DNA of 64,000 nucleotides from Bacteroidales bacterium. GTDB lineage: Bacteria; Bacteroidota; Bacteroidia; Bacteroidales; P3. The stretch covers positions 17,267 to 81,266 of the forward strand of contig JAKSMS010000001.1 of the NCBI GenBank assembly GCA_024400415.1. The letters are read 5' to 3'. The translations under genes and the position numbers were made by a program. Below the pieces are notes generated by a model. The model ran no database searches. It saw only the letters and a program-made list of their open reading frames with translations, and had not been told where the DNA came from. Shown piece after piece: positions 44,340 through 53,138 of this stretch. Position 1 is the stretch's first letter; each line of letters starts with the position of its first letter.

Positions 44340-44911
44340 TTTTTCTCCAACTATTTTTAACATTTCTCAAGATCGGCATTTTCACTTTTGGTGGAGGTTA
44401 TGCCATGATTGCACTGATACAGGACGAAGTTGTATCCCAGCATCATTGGCTGACATCTCAGGAATTTACCGACCTAGTGGCAATCAGCCAAACCACTCCA
44501 GGGCCTATTGGCATCAATACTGCTACTTACTCAGGATATACTGCTATCGTCAATGCCGGCTATGACCATCTTTGGGGAATACTCGGCGCCATCATGGCTT
44601 CTTTTGCTGTAATTCTCCTCCCTACCCTACTTATGTTCGTGGTCACCAAACTCTTACAGCGATACATCAACACACCTGCTGTTTCATATCTGCTGCAACT
44701 ATTGCGACTCGTCGTTGTCGGACTCATTGCTTCTGCTGCCTTGGGATTACTCAGCACTGAAAATTTCGGCAATCCTGGCTCCAATTTTCAATTTCTGCTC
44801 AGCATCATCATCTTTATTGCAGCATTCATTGCCTCATACCGATTTAAGGTTAGCCCTATCTTGCTTATCTGCCTCAGCGGCATTATTGGATTAGTAGCCT
44901 ACAGCCTGTAA
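44336..44911 (+). CDS. chromate transporter family protein, half 2
   Basis: The 191-residue CHR-domain protein (FGGGYAMIALIQDEV; LVAISQTTPGPIGINTATYS) is paralogous to the upstream half. It overlaps that gene by 4 bp (ATGA), so the halves are made together and probably have opposite membrane topology. A terminator shared with korB follows. Confidence 0.9.
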   Translation: MIFLQLFLTFLKIGIFTFGGGYAMIALIQDEVVSQHHWLTSQEFTDLVAISQTTPGPIGINTATYSGYTAIVNAGYDHLWGILGAIMASFAVILLPTLLMFVVTKLLQRYINTPAVSYLLQLLRLVVVGLIASAALGLLSTENFGNPGSNFQFLLSIIIFIAAFIASYRFKVSPILLICLSGIIGLVAYSL

Positions 44912-44934
44912 TCATCTATCCCCCATATTTATGA

Positions 44935-44966
44935 AAGAATCCTCACCATTGCTGATGAGGATTCTT
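44935..44966. terminator. bidirectional terminator between the chr pair and korB
   Basis: The 11-bp stem AAGAATCCTCA / TGAGGATTCTT lies between convergent genes, with T-rich sequence on the plus side. Confidence 0.8.
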
Positions 44967-44986
44967 ATCTTTATATGGGATTGATT

Positions 44987-46018
44987 TTAGATTTCCCAAG
45001 TGTCGCCGCTGTTGAGCAGGTCGTCTACACACTTATATTTGCCGTTAGCCTTCTGGTCGTCCATCTGGGCTTCGTACATCTCGGTGTAGGTGTCTTTGCG
45101 AACATTGCGGATAACGCCAAGTGCAACGGGCATATCGCCGTGCATGCGGGCAAGCATCATGTGTACGCCGGTGTCCTCGGTGGTCTCGTCGTGAACCATG
45201 ATGTCGTCGATCGTAACGCCGTTCTCTCCGATAACGACAGCCTCCAGCTGGTGGCCGTTGAAACAGATACCCTTGTTCTTCTCTTTGCCGAAGATCATTG
45301 GCTTGCCGTGCTCAAGAACGATAGTCTTGTCGTCGCGAACGTCCTTGTTGGTGATAGGAGCATGGGTCTTATCGTTGAAGATCATGCAGTTCTGAAGAAC
45401 CTCTACCACGCTGGCACCATTGTGTTCTGATGCGCGAACCATCATATTGGTGGTCAGCTTAGGATCGCAGTCGATGGTGCGTGCAAAGAAGGTACCCTGT
45501 GCACCCATTACCAGCTCGCCTGGGTTGAATGGGTAGTCGATGGTACCGAATGGGCTGGTCTTGGTGATCATGCCGAACTTGGTAGTAGGGCTGTACTGAC
45601 CTTTGGTAAGACCGTAGATCTCGTTGTTGTGGATGGTGATGTTCACATCCATGTTGCGACGGCAGATGTGGATAAGGTGGTTGCCGCCGATGGCCATTGA
45701 GTCGCCGTCGCCCATATTGATCCAAACGCTCAGAGCAGGGTTGGCCAGCTTAACGCCAGTGGCGATAGCGCAGGCACGACCATGGATTGAGTGGAATCCA
45801 TAGGTATCTACATAATAAGGTATACGCGAGGAGCAGCCGATACCCGAAACGAGCACGATATTCTCCTTCTTATGCTTAGTCTGAGGATAAGCGTTCAGCA
45901 GTGAGTTCAGGATGAAGTGGTCGCCGCAACCTGGGCACCATTTTACCATCTGGTCGCTCTTGAAGTCCTTATTGGTCAGAGTTTCTTTAGTCTCTGGCAC
46001 ATATTTTCTTTCCATCAT
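44987..46018 (-). CDS. korB: 2-oxoglutarate:ferredoxin oxidoreductase beta subunit
   Basis: KorB carries the thiamine-diphosphate site of the enzyme that makes succinyl-CoA and reduced ferredoxin (or runs in reverse). The 343 residues show KWCPGCGDHFILNS (about 26-39), GIGCSSRIPYYVDTYGFHSI, the TPP-binding GDGDSMAIGGNHLIH (about 103-117) and NNEIYGLTKGQYSPTT. It is 5 bp downstream of korA. I favour 2-oxoglutarate over other 2-oxoacids because of the overall KorAB arrangement; the substrate is inferred. Confidence 0.92.
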   Translation of the reverse strand: MMERKYVPETKETLTNKDFKSDQMVKWCPGCGDHFILNSLLNAYPQTKHKKENIVLVSGIGCSSRIPYYVDTYGFHSIHGRACAIATGVKLANPALSVWINMGDGDSMAIGGNHLIHICRRNMDVNITIHNNEIYGLTKGQYSPTTKFGMITKTSPFGTIDYPFNPGELVMGAQGTFFARTIDCDPKLTTNMMVRASEHNGASVVEVLQNCMIFNDKTHAPITNKDVRDDKTIVLEHGKPMIFGKEKNKGICFNGHQLEAVVIGENGVTIDDIMVHDETTEDTGVHMMLARMHGDMPVALGVIRNVRKDTYTEMYEAQMDDQKANGKYKCVDDLLNSGDTWEI

Positions 46019-46023
46019 AGTGC

Positions 46024-47871
46024 TTATTCTCCCAATATTTTGTTAAACTCATCTTTTAATTCACCCACCTCGAATGGCAGACCCATTACCTTATTGTACT
46101 GGTGCATTGGGCACTCTGGGAACTGGGTGCGCAGATAGCCGAGGAACTGGCCATTGTTGAGCTCGCAAACCACAATCTTCTTGTATTTGCGGAGGATGTC
46201 GCCAGTATTCTTTGGCAGAGGGCTGATATAGTTGAAGTGGGTGTAAGCCACCTTCTTGCCTTCAGCATTCATTTCCTCTACTGCCTTGGTCAGCGAACCA
46301 GCAGTGCCGCCCCAGCCGATTACGAGAAGGTCGCCGTCTGGGTCGCCCATTACTTCCTGCTCTGGGATGTAGTTGGCCACGCGGTTTACCTTTTCCTGGC
46401 GGTTCCAGGTCATGGTCTTGTGGTTCTCTGGATCGGTGCTCAGGTGGCCTTCGCCATCTGCCTTCTCCAGACCGCCGATGCGGTGGCGCAGGCCTTCCAT
46501 TCCTGGGAGAGCCCATTCGCGTGCGAGGGTCTCTGGATCGCGTCTGTATGGACGGTAGTTTGGATCGTTTGGAGTAGCCAGTCTTGGAGTGATGCTTGGC
46601 AGGTCGGCAACCTTTGGAATGCGGAACAGCTGTGAGCCGTTGCCCAGATAGCCGTCGGTCAGCAGCACCACAGGAGTCATGTGCTCCAGTGCCAGCTTGG
46701 CTGCGGTATATGCCCAATAGAAGCAGTTTGCTGAGCTTGAAGCTGCCACTACGATGAGTGGAGCCTCGCCGTTGCGGCCGTAGAGGGCCTGGTTGAGGTC
46801 GCTCTGCTCGGTCTTGGTTGGCAGACCGGTAGAAGGACCGCCGCGCTGTACGTCTACCACAACGAGTGGAAGCTCGGCCATCACGGCCAATCCGAGAGCC
46901 TCGCTCTTAAGCGAGAGGCCGGGACCAGAAGTAGAGGTACATGCGAGTGCGCCTGCGTATGAAGCTCCAATTGAAGAGCAGATACCGGCAATTTCGTCCT
47001 CAGCCTGGAACACTTTCACGCCAAGGCTCTTATATTTTGAGAGCTCTACCATAACGTCGGTAGCTGGGGTGATAGGATAGCTTCCGAGGAAGATATTTCT
47101 ACCACTGCGCTCGCTGGCTGCCATAAGGCCCCAAGCGGTAGCCACATTACCGGTGATATTGCGGTAGCGGCCCTTAGGCATCTCTGCAGGAGCTGCCTCA
47201 ACAATCTTAGAGTGGATAAGCTCCAGCTTGTCGGCGAACTCGTAGCCTTCGCTCAAAACAGCCTTGTTCAAAGCGATAACTGCAGGCTTCTTAGCGAACT
47301 TGCGCTCGAGATATGCAAAGGTCTTGTCGAGGGTCTTGTGGGTCAGGTAGAACACCATACCCAGAGCGAACATATTGCGGCACTTGCTGTAGGTGGCTGC
47401 GTCAACGCCCTGCTCCTTGCCGATGCGCTCGGTGAAGGAAGTGATAGGGGCCTTGATGATGGTATATGCGAGCTCAAGCTCCTCGGTGAATGGACTTTCG
47501 GTATAGCCGGCCTTGGTAAGGTGGTCGTCTGAGAAGGTGTCAACGTCAACGATGACAGTTGCGCCCTTCTTGGCCCATTTCAGGTTTGACTTAAAAGAAG
47601 CAGGATTCATGGCGATCAGGATGTCTGCCTTGTCGCCAGAGCTGTAGATGTGGTTGCCCACATGCACCTGGTAGCCAGAAACGCCGGCAACGGTGTCGTG
47701 AGGTGCACGAATCTCAGCTGGATAGTCAGGGAAGGTGGCAATATCGTTGCCAGTAAGTGCGGCTGCATCGGAGAAAAGATTGCCCGAAAGCTGCATGCCG
47801 TCACCAGAATCGCCAGCAAAGCGAACCACGACATCTTCCATGTTGTTGATAACAAGCTGTTCTTGTGACAT
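46024..47871 (-). CDS. korA: 2-oxoglutarate:ferredoxin oxidoreductase alpha subunit (gamma-alpha fusion)
   Basis: The 615 residues fuse the gamma domain (VRFAGDSGDGMQLSG at about 15-29; PAEIRAPHDTVAGVSG) to the alpha domain (GSYPITPATDVMVELSKY, about 262-279; STSGPGLSLKSEALGLAV). The C-terminal part ends with EVGELKDEFNKILGE. This fused layout with a separate KorB is typical of Bacteroidetes and other anaerobes. Together they link the oxidative or reductive TCA branch and amino-acid fermentation to ferredoxin. Confidence 0.94.
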   Translation of the reverse strand: MSQEQLVINNMEDVVVRFAGDSGDGMQLSGNLFSDAAALTGNDIATFPDYPAEIRAPHDTVAGVSGYQVHVGNHIYSSGDKADILIAMNPASFKSNLKWAKKGATVIVDVDTFSDDHLTKAGYTESPFTEELELAYTIIKAPITSFTERIGKEQGVDAATYSKCRNMFALGMVFYLTHKTLDKTFAYLERKFAKKPAVIALNKAVLSEGYEFADKLELIHSKIVEAAPAEMPKGRYRNITGNVATAWGLMAASERSGRNIFLGSYPITPATDVMVELSKYKSLGVKVFQAEDEIAGICSSIGASYAGALACTSTSGPGLSLKSEALGLAVMAELPLVVVDVQRGGPSTGLPTKTEQSDLNQALYGRNGEAPLIVVAASSSANCFYWAYTAAKLALEHMTPVVLLTDGYLGNGSQLFRIPKVADLPSITPRLATPNDPNYRPYRRDPETLAREWALPGMEGLRHRIGGLEKADGEGHLSTDPENHKTMTWNRQEKVNRVANYIPEQEVMGDPDGDLLVIGWGGTAGSLTKAVEEMNAEGKKVAYTHFNYISPLPKNTGDILRKYKKIVVCELNNGQFLGYLRTQFPECPMHQYNKVMGLPFEVGELKDEFNKILGE

Positions 47872-47914
47872 TTTATAATAGTTTTTGTGTTTTTATATAA
47901 TCTTTATTGATTTG

Positions 47915-47922
47915 CAAAGATA
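47915..47922 (-). promoter_or_regulatory. Bacteroidetes -7 box (TATCTTTG) for korAB
   Basis: Minus-strand TATCTTTG, 44 bp upstream of the korA start, matches TAnnTTTG. Confidence 0.6.
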
Positions 47923-48036
47923 CGACATTTTTCTCGAACGGCAATGAAAAATCGCAACTTTTTTATCAACTCGTAGCTGTTCGCTTCTTTTCCGCCTTTT
48001 TCCGAGCACAAAAACGCACCCCTGCGCACAAAAAAA

Positions 48037-48056
48037 AGCAGCCCTCTTGAGCTGCT
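48037..48056 (-). terminator. terminator of the tRNA-Glu unit
   Basis: The stem AGCAGC / GCTGCT runs into T8 on the minus strand, directly after the downstream tRNA-Glu. Confidence 0.8.
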
Positions 48057-48062
48057 GTCTTG

Positions 48063-48136
48063 TACCGCATATGAGAGTCGAACTCATGATCTTCTGCGTG
48101 AGAGGCAGATGTCCTGGACCACTAGACGAATGCGGC
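48063..48136 (-). tRNA. tRNA-Glu (anticodon CUC), copy 2
   Basis: The minus strand folds as a 74-nt tRNA: acceptor stem GCCGCAT / ATGCGGT, D arm GTC...GAC, anticodon loop CTCTCAC with CTC at 34-36, and T arm ATGAG-TTCGACT-CTCAT. CCA is not encoded. It is identical in sequence to the copy 115 bp upstream. Confidence 0.95.
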
Positions 48137-48177
48137 AGTCTTTAGTATTTTTAGCATGCCTGTCTCGGCTGCTTTTG

Positions 48178-48251
48178 TACCGCATATGAGAGTCGAACTC
48201 ATGATCTTCTGCGTGAGAGGCAGATGTCCTGGACCACTAGACGAATGCGGC
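48178..48251 (-). tRNA. tRNA-Glu (anticodon CUC), copy 1
   Basis: This is the same 74-nt cloverleaf as the downstream copy, with a 41-bp spacer between them. It is nearest the promoter at 48274. The CUC isoacceptor reads GAG codons. Confidence 0.95.
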
Positions 48252-48273
48252 AGTCTTCTTTCGAAATCGGGTG

Positions 48274-48281
48274 CAAAAGTA
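48274..48281 (-). promoter_or_regulatory. Bacteroidetes -7 box (TACTTTTG) for the tRNA-Glu pair
   Basis: Minus-strand TACTTTTG lies 22 bp upstream of the first tRNA and is followed by T-rich sequence. Confidence 0.6.
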
Positions 48282-48351
48282 CACACTTTTTTTCAATTAC
48301 ACAACTTTTTTTTTCTACTTTGCACTCGAAAATATCACACAACATTGATAA

Positions 48352-48987
48352 TCAATACCTACTTAATTCGTTTTTTTTCTTCTTTCGCCACAGCATAATC
48401 AGTATAAAACCCGTCAGCATACCGCCCAAATGAGCAAAATGAGCCACTCCGTCGTTGTACATCAGGCCCTCAAACAGCTCAATAACGGCGTAACCTATTA
48501 CAAACCACTTCGCTTTGATAGGTGCAATGAAATATAGATAGATCCTCTCGTTGGGGAACATCATGCCGAAAGCCAGCAATATGCCATACACAGCTCCGCT
48601 GGCGCCAAGGGTGACATGGAAGCCCGGAATCAGCATATTCACGGCCGCAGCGCCCAATCCGCAAGCAAAGTAGTAGATCAAGAAGCGCCTGGTGCCCCAA
48701 AAGTTCTCAATCACATAACCGAACATCCACAGAGCGAACATGTTGAAGAACAGGTGGCTGAAGTTGCCATGCATAAACATATAGGTGATCGGCTGCCAAA
48801 ACTGGAAGTGGAACGTGCCCTCCTGGAAAGTAGCCGGCTCAAAGGGCAGCAGGCACAGATTGAAGGCCACCACAGGATTGTAGCGCAGCAGCACCTCTCT
48901 CGCCAAAAAGCAGATCACATTGATAATAAGCAGGTTCTTCACCGCCGGCGGCAGCATTCTGAACCCTTGAGGAGCATATTCTGACAT
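48352..48987 (-). CDS. rhomboid family intramembrane serine protease
   Basis: The 211-residue protein has about six membrane helices and the rhomboid catalytic motif GASGAVYGILLAFGMMFP (Ser of GxSG near residue 130). The second catalytic residue, His, is in HFAHLGGMLTGFIL near 182. The early segment YMFMHGNFSHLFFNMFALWMFG carries the conserved HxxxN oxyanion-side residues. It cleaves membrane proteins within or next to the bilayer; the substrate is unknown. It is cytoplasmic at both ends by charge (KKKKNE at the C-terminus). Confidence 0.93.
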   Translation of the reverse strand: MSEYAPQGFRMLPPAVKNLLIINVICFLAREVLLRYNPVVAFNLCLLPFEPATFQEGTFHFQFWQPITYMFMHGNFSHLFFNMFALWMFGYVIENFWGTRRFLIYYFACGLGAAAVNMLIPGFHVTLGASGAVYGILLAFGMMFPNERIYLYFIAPIKAKWFVIGYAVIELFEGLMYNDGVAHFAHLGGMLTGFILIMLWRKKKKNELSRY

Positions 48988-49056
48988 AGCAATTGAGTTT
49001 CTATAGTTTATTATTATTTTTTGATAACGGCGCAGATCCTTATTTATTGCGTGCCG

Positions 49057-49467
49057 TCAATATACTGCCACCAGCAGTATTTCAAAAATCAGCGTGGCAT
49101 TCTTGGGAATATCGCCAGCGCCGCGGCTGCCGTAGCCCATCTCCGAAGGGATATACACCTCCCAATGGTCGCCCACATGCATGTTTACCAAGGCAATCTG
49201 GAATCCGCTGATCAGCTCATTCACGCGGAAAGCCGCAGGCGTGCCTTTCGAGAACGTCTCGTCGAACACCCTTCCGGTAATCAGCGAGCCCTTGTAGTGG
49301 CAGGTCACCACGCTTCGGGGATTCACCTCTCCCCTGCCGTCGCCCGACTCTATCACCCTATACAGCACGCCTCCGCGCAGCTCGCCAATGCCCTCCTGGC
49401 CCCGCAGCTGCTCCAGAAACTGCTCATTCTTCAGTTTGTTCAGATCCTTTTTCGACTGGTTGCTCAT
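49057..49467 (-). CDS. FKBP-type peptidyl-prolyl cis-trans isomerase
   Basis: The 136-residue protein has no signal peptide, so it should be cytoplasmic. After a Lys-rich helix (about 1-25) the FKBP domain shows VTCHYKGSLITGRVFDETFS (about 54-73), ELISGFQIALVNMHVGDHWEVYIPS (the usual Trp and hydrophobic pocket residues, split here as ELISGFQIALVNM, HVGDHWEVYIPS) and a C-terminal LIFEILLVAVY. In Bacteroidetes most FKBP-like proteins are lipoproteins, so a short cytoplasmic one is slightly unusual. Confidence 0.88.
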   Translation of the reverse strand: MSNQSKKDLNKLKNEQFLEQLRGQEGIGELRGGVLYRVIESGDGRGEVNPRSVVTCHYKGSLITGRVFDETFSKGTPAAFRVNELISGFQIALVNMHVGDHWEVYIPSEMGYGSRGAGDIPKNATLIFEILLVAVY

Positions 49468-49494
49468 GTGTGACTAGTGTTAATCTACAAAAAA

Positions 49495-49520
49495 AGAGGA
49501 CTCCATCGTGCGAATCCTCT
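49495..49520 (-). terminator. terminator of the CAU tRNA
   Basis: The stem AGAGGA / TCCTCT runs into seven or more T on the minus strand, just after the tRNA 3' end. Confidence 0.75.
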
Positions 49521-49525
49521 CCTTG

Positions 49526-49599
49526 TGGCCCCTCCCCGGCTCGAACGGGGGACCCACTGATTATGAGTCAGTTGCTCTAACCAACTGAGCTAAGGGGCC
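49526..49599 (-). tRNA. tRNA with anticodon CAU, probably tRNA-Ile2
   Basis: The 74-nt cloverleaf on the minus strand has acceptor stem GGCCCCT / AGGGGCC, D-arm AGCTCAGTTGGTTAGAGCA and an anticodon loop containing CAT. The acceptor stem and first 15 bases match E. coli tRNA-Ile2 (ileX), whose C34 becomes lysidine to read AUA, rather than elongator or initiator tRNA-Met. Identity as Ile2 is therefore favoured but rests on memory of that sequence. Confidence 0.85.
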
Positions 49600-49625
49600 A
49601 TGATTTCTTCTTTCGAAATCGAGTG

Positions 49626-49633
49626 CAAAATTA
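49626..49633 (-). promoter_or_regulatory. Bacteroidetes -7 box (TAATTTTG) for the CAU tRNA
   Basis: Minus-strand TAATTTTG lies 26 bp upstream of the tRNA 5' end, a suitable distance. Confidence 0.6.
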
Positions 49634-49775
49634 CGAATAAAAATTCATACGGGCAAATTTTTTGTCAAATATTTTTTCTATCGCCATCATTTAGCAGCCA
49701 AACTGGCCCAGTCTTAATCCCCGCAAAACGGCACAAAACAGAAACTTATCCCCATCCTAGCTGGTTCCAAAAAAG

Positions 49776-49877
49776 TTCATATGTGCTATATATGTGCTAT
49801 ATGTGTGCTATATTTGTACTATTCTATAGGATAGCAGATATATAGCACACATATAGCACATATATAGCACATATGAA
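49776..49877. repeat. palindromic 11-bp-phased repeat, copy 3 (swapped units)
   Basis: The 45-bp inverted arms surround an 8-bp centre (TCTATAGG). Cores recur every 11 bp as in the other copies, the innermost left core being TACTAT. The second and third units (ATATGTGCTAT and ATGTGTGCTAT) are in the opposite order from copies 1, 2 and 4, and the swap is present in both arms. It lies between the divergent tRNA and typA genes. Confidence 0.95.
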
Positions 49878-49952
49878 CCAGATACAACCCAGTTATGGCA
49901 CCAGTAAGGGCCTGGCATGGAGAAGGCATTTCATCACTAAATTCAAATAATA

Positions 49953-49984
49953 TTTGTACAATTTAAAAAAAAAGCGTAACTTTG
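49953..49984 (+). promoter_or_regulatory. full Bacteroidetes promoter of typA
   Basis: TTTG at 49953-49956, a 20-bp spacer, then TAACTTTG at 49977-49984, 26 bp before the start codon. Confidence 0.75.
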
Positions 49985-50010
49985 CACGCTTAAAGTAAAT
50001 AGTAATATCG

Positions 50011-51852
50011 ATGCAAAATATTCGTAACGTTGCAATTATAGCTCACGTCGACCATGGCAAGACCACCTTGGTTGACCGTATTCTCCATCAATCCAAGCTT
50101 TTTAGAGAGAACCAGGAGACTGGCGACCTCATCCTTGACAACAATGACCTCGAGCGCGAACGCGGCATAACCATTCTCTCGAAGAACGTTTCCGTGCGCT
50201 ACAAGGGATTCAAGATCAACATTATCGATACCCCTGGCCATAGCGACTTTGGCGGAGAGGTAGAGCGCGTGCTCAACATGGCCGACGGCGTGCTGCTGGT
50301 AGTAGACGCCTTCGAAGGCCCTATGCCCCAGACCCGCTTCGTGCTGCAGAAGGCCATCGAATTGGGACTGAAGCCCATCGTGGTGATCAACAAGGTTGAC
50401 AAGCCCAACTGCGACCCAGACCTCACCCAGGAGGCCGTATTCGACCTGATGTTCAACCTGGGCGCCAACAACGACCAGCTCGACTTCCCAACCGCATACG
50501 GCAGTGCCAAGAATGGCTGGATGGGCGCCGACTGGCGCGAGCAGACTGAGGACATCAGCTACCTGATGGACCTCATCATCGAGACCCTCCCAGCACCTAA
50601 GATTGAGGATGGCAACACCCAGATGATGATTTCATCGCTCGACTACAGCAGCTATATCGGCCGCATCGCCGTAGGCCGCCTGACCCGCGGCACGCTGCAG
50701 GCCGGACAGGAAATCACCCTCGTGAAGCGCGACGGCAAGCAGATCAAGAGCCGCGTGAAGGAGCTCTACACCTTTGAGGGCCTCGGCAAAGAGCGCATCA
50801 AGGTGCCCGCCGAAGCTGGCGAAATCTGCGCCGTGCTGCTCGACCTCGACAAGAACGTGGCCTTCGAGATTGGCGACTCCATCTGCGACGCCGAAAATCC
50901 CGAGCCTCTTACCCCTATCAAGGTGGACGAGCCTACGATGAGCATGCTCTTCACCATCAACAACTCGCCATTCTTCGGCAAGGAAGGCAAGTTTGTAACC
51001 AGCCGCCACATTCGCGAGCGCCTCTTCAAGGAGCTGGAGAAGAACCTGGCCCTGCGCATCGAGGAGACCAACTCTCCTGACGCCCTCCTGGTGTTCGGCC
51101 GCGGCATCCTCCACCTCAGCATCCTTATCGAGACCATGCGTCGCGAAGGCTACGAGCTGCAGGTGGGCCAGCCAAAGGTTATCATCAAGGAAATCGACGG
51201 CCAGAAGTGCGAGCCTATCGAGCAGCTGACCGTATTGGTGCCCGAAGAATTCTCAAGCAAGGTAATCGACGTAGTAACCCGCCGCAAGGGCGATGTAGGC
51301 AACATCGAGACCAAGGGCGACCGCGTACAGCTCGACTTCAACATTCCTTCACGAGGCATCATCGGATTGAGAAACACCCTTCTTACCGCCACCAACGGCG
51401 AGGCAGTAATAGCCCACCGCCTGGTAGGATTCGAGCCTTGGAAGGGCGAGATAGACACCCACAAGATGGGCGCCCTCATCGCCAAAGAAACCGGAGAGAG
51501 CACGGCCTATAGCATCAGCAAGCTCCAGGACCGCGGCCCATTCTTCATCGAGCCTGGCGATATGGTATACACCGGAGAGGTGATCGGCGAGAGCCTCCGT
51601 CCTGGCAACGACATCGTGATCAACGTCGTAACCGCCAAGAACCTTACCAACATGCGCAGCAAGAGTGCCGACGACAAGTCGACCTGCTCGCCTGCCATCA
51701 AGTTCTCTCTCGAAGAGGCCATGGAGTACATTCGCGAGGATGAGTACCTTGAGATTACTCCAGAGAACCTCCGCATCCGCAAGATCATCCTCGACGAGAC
51801 CGAGCGCAAGCGCGCCAAGATTGCCGCTGAGGCTGCTGCTTCAAACGATTAA
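50011..51852 (+). CDS. typA: ribosome-associated GTPase TypA/BipA
   Basis: BipA is a translational GTPase that aids 50S assembly and growth under stress. The 613 residues show the G1 loop [15 protein letters not shown] (about 9-23), [11 protein letters not shown] (switch I region), [15 protein letters not shown] (G3) and [10 protein letters not shown] (G4). Beta-barrel and EF-G-like domains follow, then the BipA-specific C-terminal domain with [20 protein letters not shown]-type sequence near 550. Length is typical. It is a single-gene unit with its own promoter and a terminator. Confidence 0.97.
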   Translation: MQNIRNVAIIAHVDHGKTTLVDRILHQSKLFRENQETGDLILDNNDLERERGITILSKNVSVRYKGFKINIIDTPGHSDFGGEVERVLNMADGVLLVVDAFEGPMPQTRFVLQKAIELGLKPIVVINKVDKPNCDPDLTQEAVFDLMFNLGANNDQLDFPTAYGSAKNGWMGADWREQTEDISYLMDLIIETLPAPKIEDGNTQMMISSLDYSSYIGRIAVGRLTRGTLQAGQEITLVKRDGKQIKSRVKELYTFEGLGKERIKVPAEAGEICAVLLDLDKNVAFEIGDSICDAENPEPLTPIKVDEPTMSMLFTINNSPFFGKEGKFVTSRHIRERLFKELEKNLALRIEETNSPDALLVFGRGILHLSILIETMRREGYELQVGQPKVIIKEIDGQKCEPIEQLTVLVPEEFSSKVIDVVTRRKGDVGNIETKGDRVQLDFNIPSRGIIGLRNTLLTATNGEAVIAHRLVGFEPWKGEIDTHKMGALIAKETGESTAYSISKLQDRGPFFIEPGDMVYTGEVIGESLRPGNDIVINVVTAKNLTNMRSKSADDKSTCSPAIKFSLEEAMEYIREDEYLEITPENLRIRKIILDETERKRAKIAAEAAASND

Positions 51853-51874
51853 TGCCTTTTAATAGGAAATAAAT

Positions 51875-51898
51875 AAGGGGACTCGACCGAGTCCCCTT
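51875..51898. terminator. terminator after typA
   Basis: The perfect 10-bp stem AAGGGGACTC / GAGTCCCCTT lies 22 bp after typA and is placed to serve the convergent membrane regulator gene as well. Confidence 0.85.
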
Positions 51899-51917
51899 TA
51901 TCTGTATAGCAGAGCCG

Positions 51918-53138
51918 CTATTGGATTCCCTCAGAAATCCATTCGAGAATCGACTGGCCCATTTGTTTTTGGAAGACCATCTTTAAATTGTCCTCATTGT
52001 TAAAGCCGCATCTAAGGGCAATATTTTTAACGAAGTCGGTATGGAGCACCTTGTAGCGAAGCATGAGGGCATCATCGTCTTCGGACTGGAGAAGCATGAG
52101 GGCTATAGCTCGATCGATTCTAAGAGAATCCACATATTCCATAAAGTTACAGCCATGAATAAGGCGAATAGCCTCGGTAAGGTCCAGTGGGTCGGCGCCG
52201 ATCTTGCTGCAGACGTCGTCGAAAGAGAGCTTGCGGTCAAGGAAACCTTTCTGATGGTTGACAATTTCTTCCATCTGCGAGGAGAGTTCCTTATAGCGAG
52301 CCAACTGTTCGCGAGGTCCCAGCCAGCTGATGTTGCCAAGACGTCGATCACGAAGATCCAACATGCCATTCATCTCCTCAGCCGTATATGACGCTGCTGA
52401 TACCACAAAGCCAAGAAGAAGCGACACCAAAGAAGTAATCACACTCACCGCAACTATCAGGCCGACATTTTCAAGTTCATAGACGGGATTAGTGACCAAC
52501 ACTATGGCACAAAACAGGACCGAAACACCCATAATTATCAGCATCACGCGATTCCGATTCTCCATTTTTGGCCTGCCATTGGCTGCCATATAGTTATCGA
52601 GCACGACAAAATACTTCATGAGTCGCCTGATAGACGAAAACACCACCCATACGATCTGCACAAGCAACACCGCCAAGAAGAAATACTTGCCAATAATCAC
52701 AAGTTGGTCGTATTCAAATACGCCGATGAGGGACGGATCGCTATTGTACATTACGTTCTCCATATATTGGCGGTAAGTGTCACGTCCGGCCACCATAGCC
52801 GAGCCCACAATAATCAACGACGAGACTATCGGCACCGCAAATAATGCCCTGATCTTGCTCGATGCTCCTTCAGAATTAGTGAGCTTGTTAATAAAAAGGC
52901 CGAATAGTCCTGGAGCAAACAATGCCACCACGCAATACAATATTACAATAAAATATTCGCCCCGAAGATTGACATTAAACAGGCAGGAGTAGAGCATGAT
53001 AGCCACTCCTATCACGATAGCGGCCACAGAATAGAGCCATTGCACAGGACGCACCTCCTTGAAGAATAACACGAATATGATCGGCCAAACCAAGGTGGTC
53101 AAACCTGGAATTAGATATAACCATGATAATAGAGTCAT
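51918..53138 (-). CDS. membrane protein with C-terminal AraC-type DNA-binding domain
   Basis: The 406-residue protein has six or seven predicted membrane helices in its first ~250 residues. A cytoplasmic linker (SSQMEEIVNHQKGFLDRKL) and a helix-turn-helix region of AraC/XylS type follow (about 300-405: SFDDVCSKIGADPLDLTEAI; DFVKNIALRCGFNNEDNLKM). The second half has the typical AraC ending FQKQMGQSILEWI. It is likely a membrane-bound transcription regulator that senses an envelope signal; target and ligand are unknown. It overlaps its paralogue's stop by 4 bp (ATGA). Confidence 0.75.
   Translation of the reverse strand: MTLLSWLYLIPGLTTLVWPIIFVLFFKEVRPVQWLYSVAAIVIGVAIMLYSCLFNVNLRGEYFIVILYCVVALFAPGLFGLFINKLTNSEGASSKIRALFAVPIVSSLIIVGSAMVAGRDTYRQYMENVMYNSDPSLIGVFEYDQLVIIGKYFFLAVLLVQIVWVVFSSIRRLMKYFVVLDNYMAANGRPKMENRNRVMLIIMGVSVLFCAIVLVTNPVYELENVGLIVAVSVITSLVSLLLGFVVSAASYTAEEMNGMLDLRDRRLGNISWLGPREQLARYKELSSQMEEIVNHQKGFLDRKLSFDDVCSKIGADPLDLTEAIRLIHGCNFMEYVDSLRIDRAIALMLLQSEDDDALMLRYKVLHTDFVKNIALRCGFNNEDNLKMVFQKQMGQSILEWISEGIQ

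Noticed and set aside
49526-49599. Elongator or initiator tRNA-Met
   Set aside because: The acceptor stem GGCCCCT and D-arm fit tRNA-Ile2 better; a residual doubt remains because the anticodon is the same.
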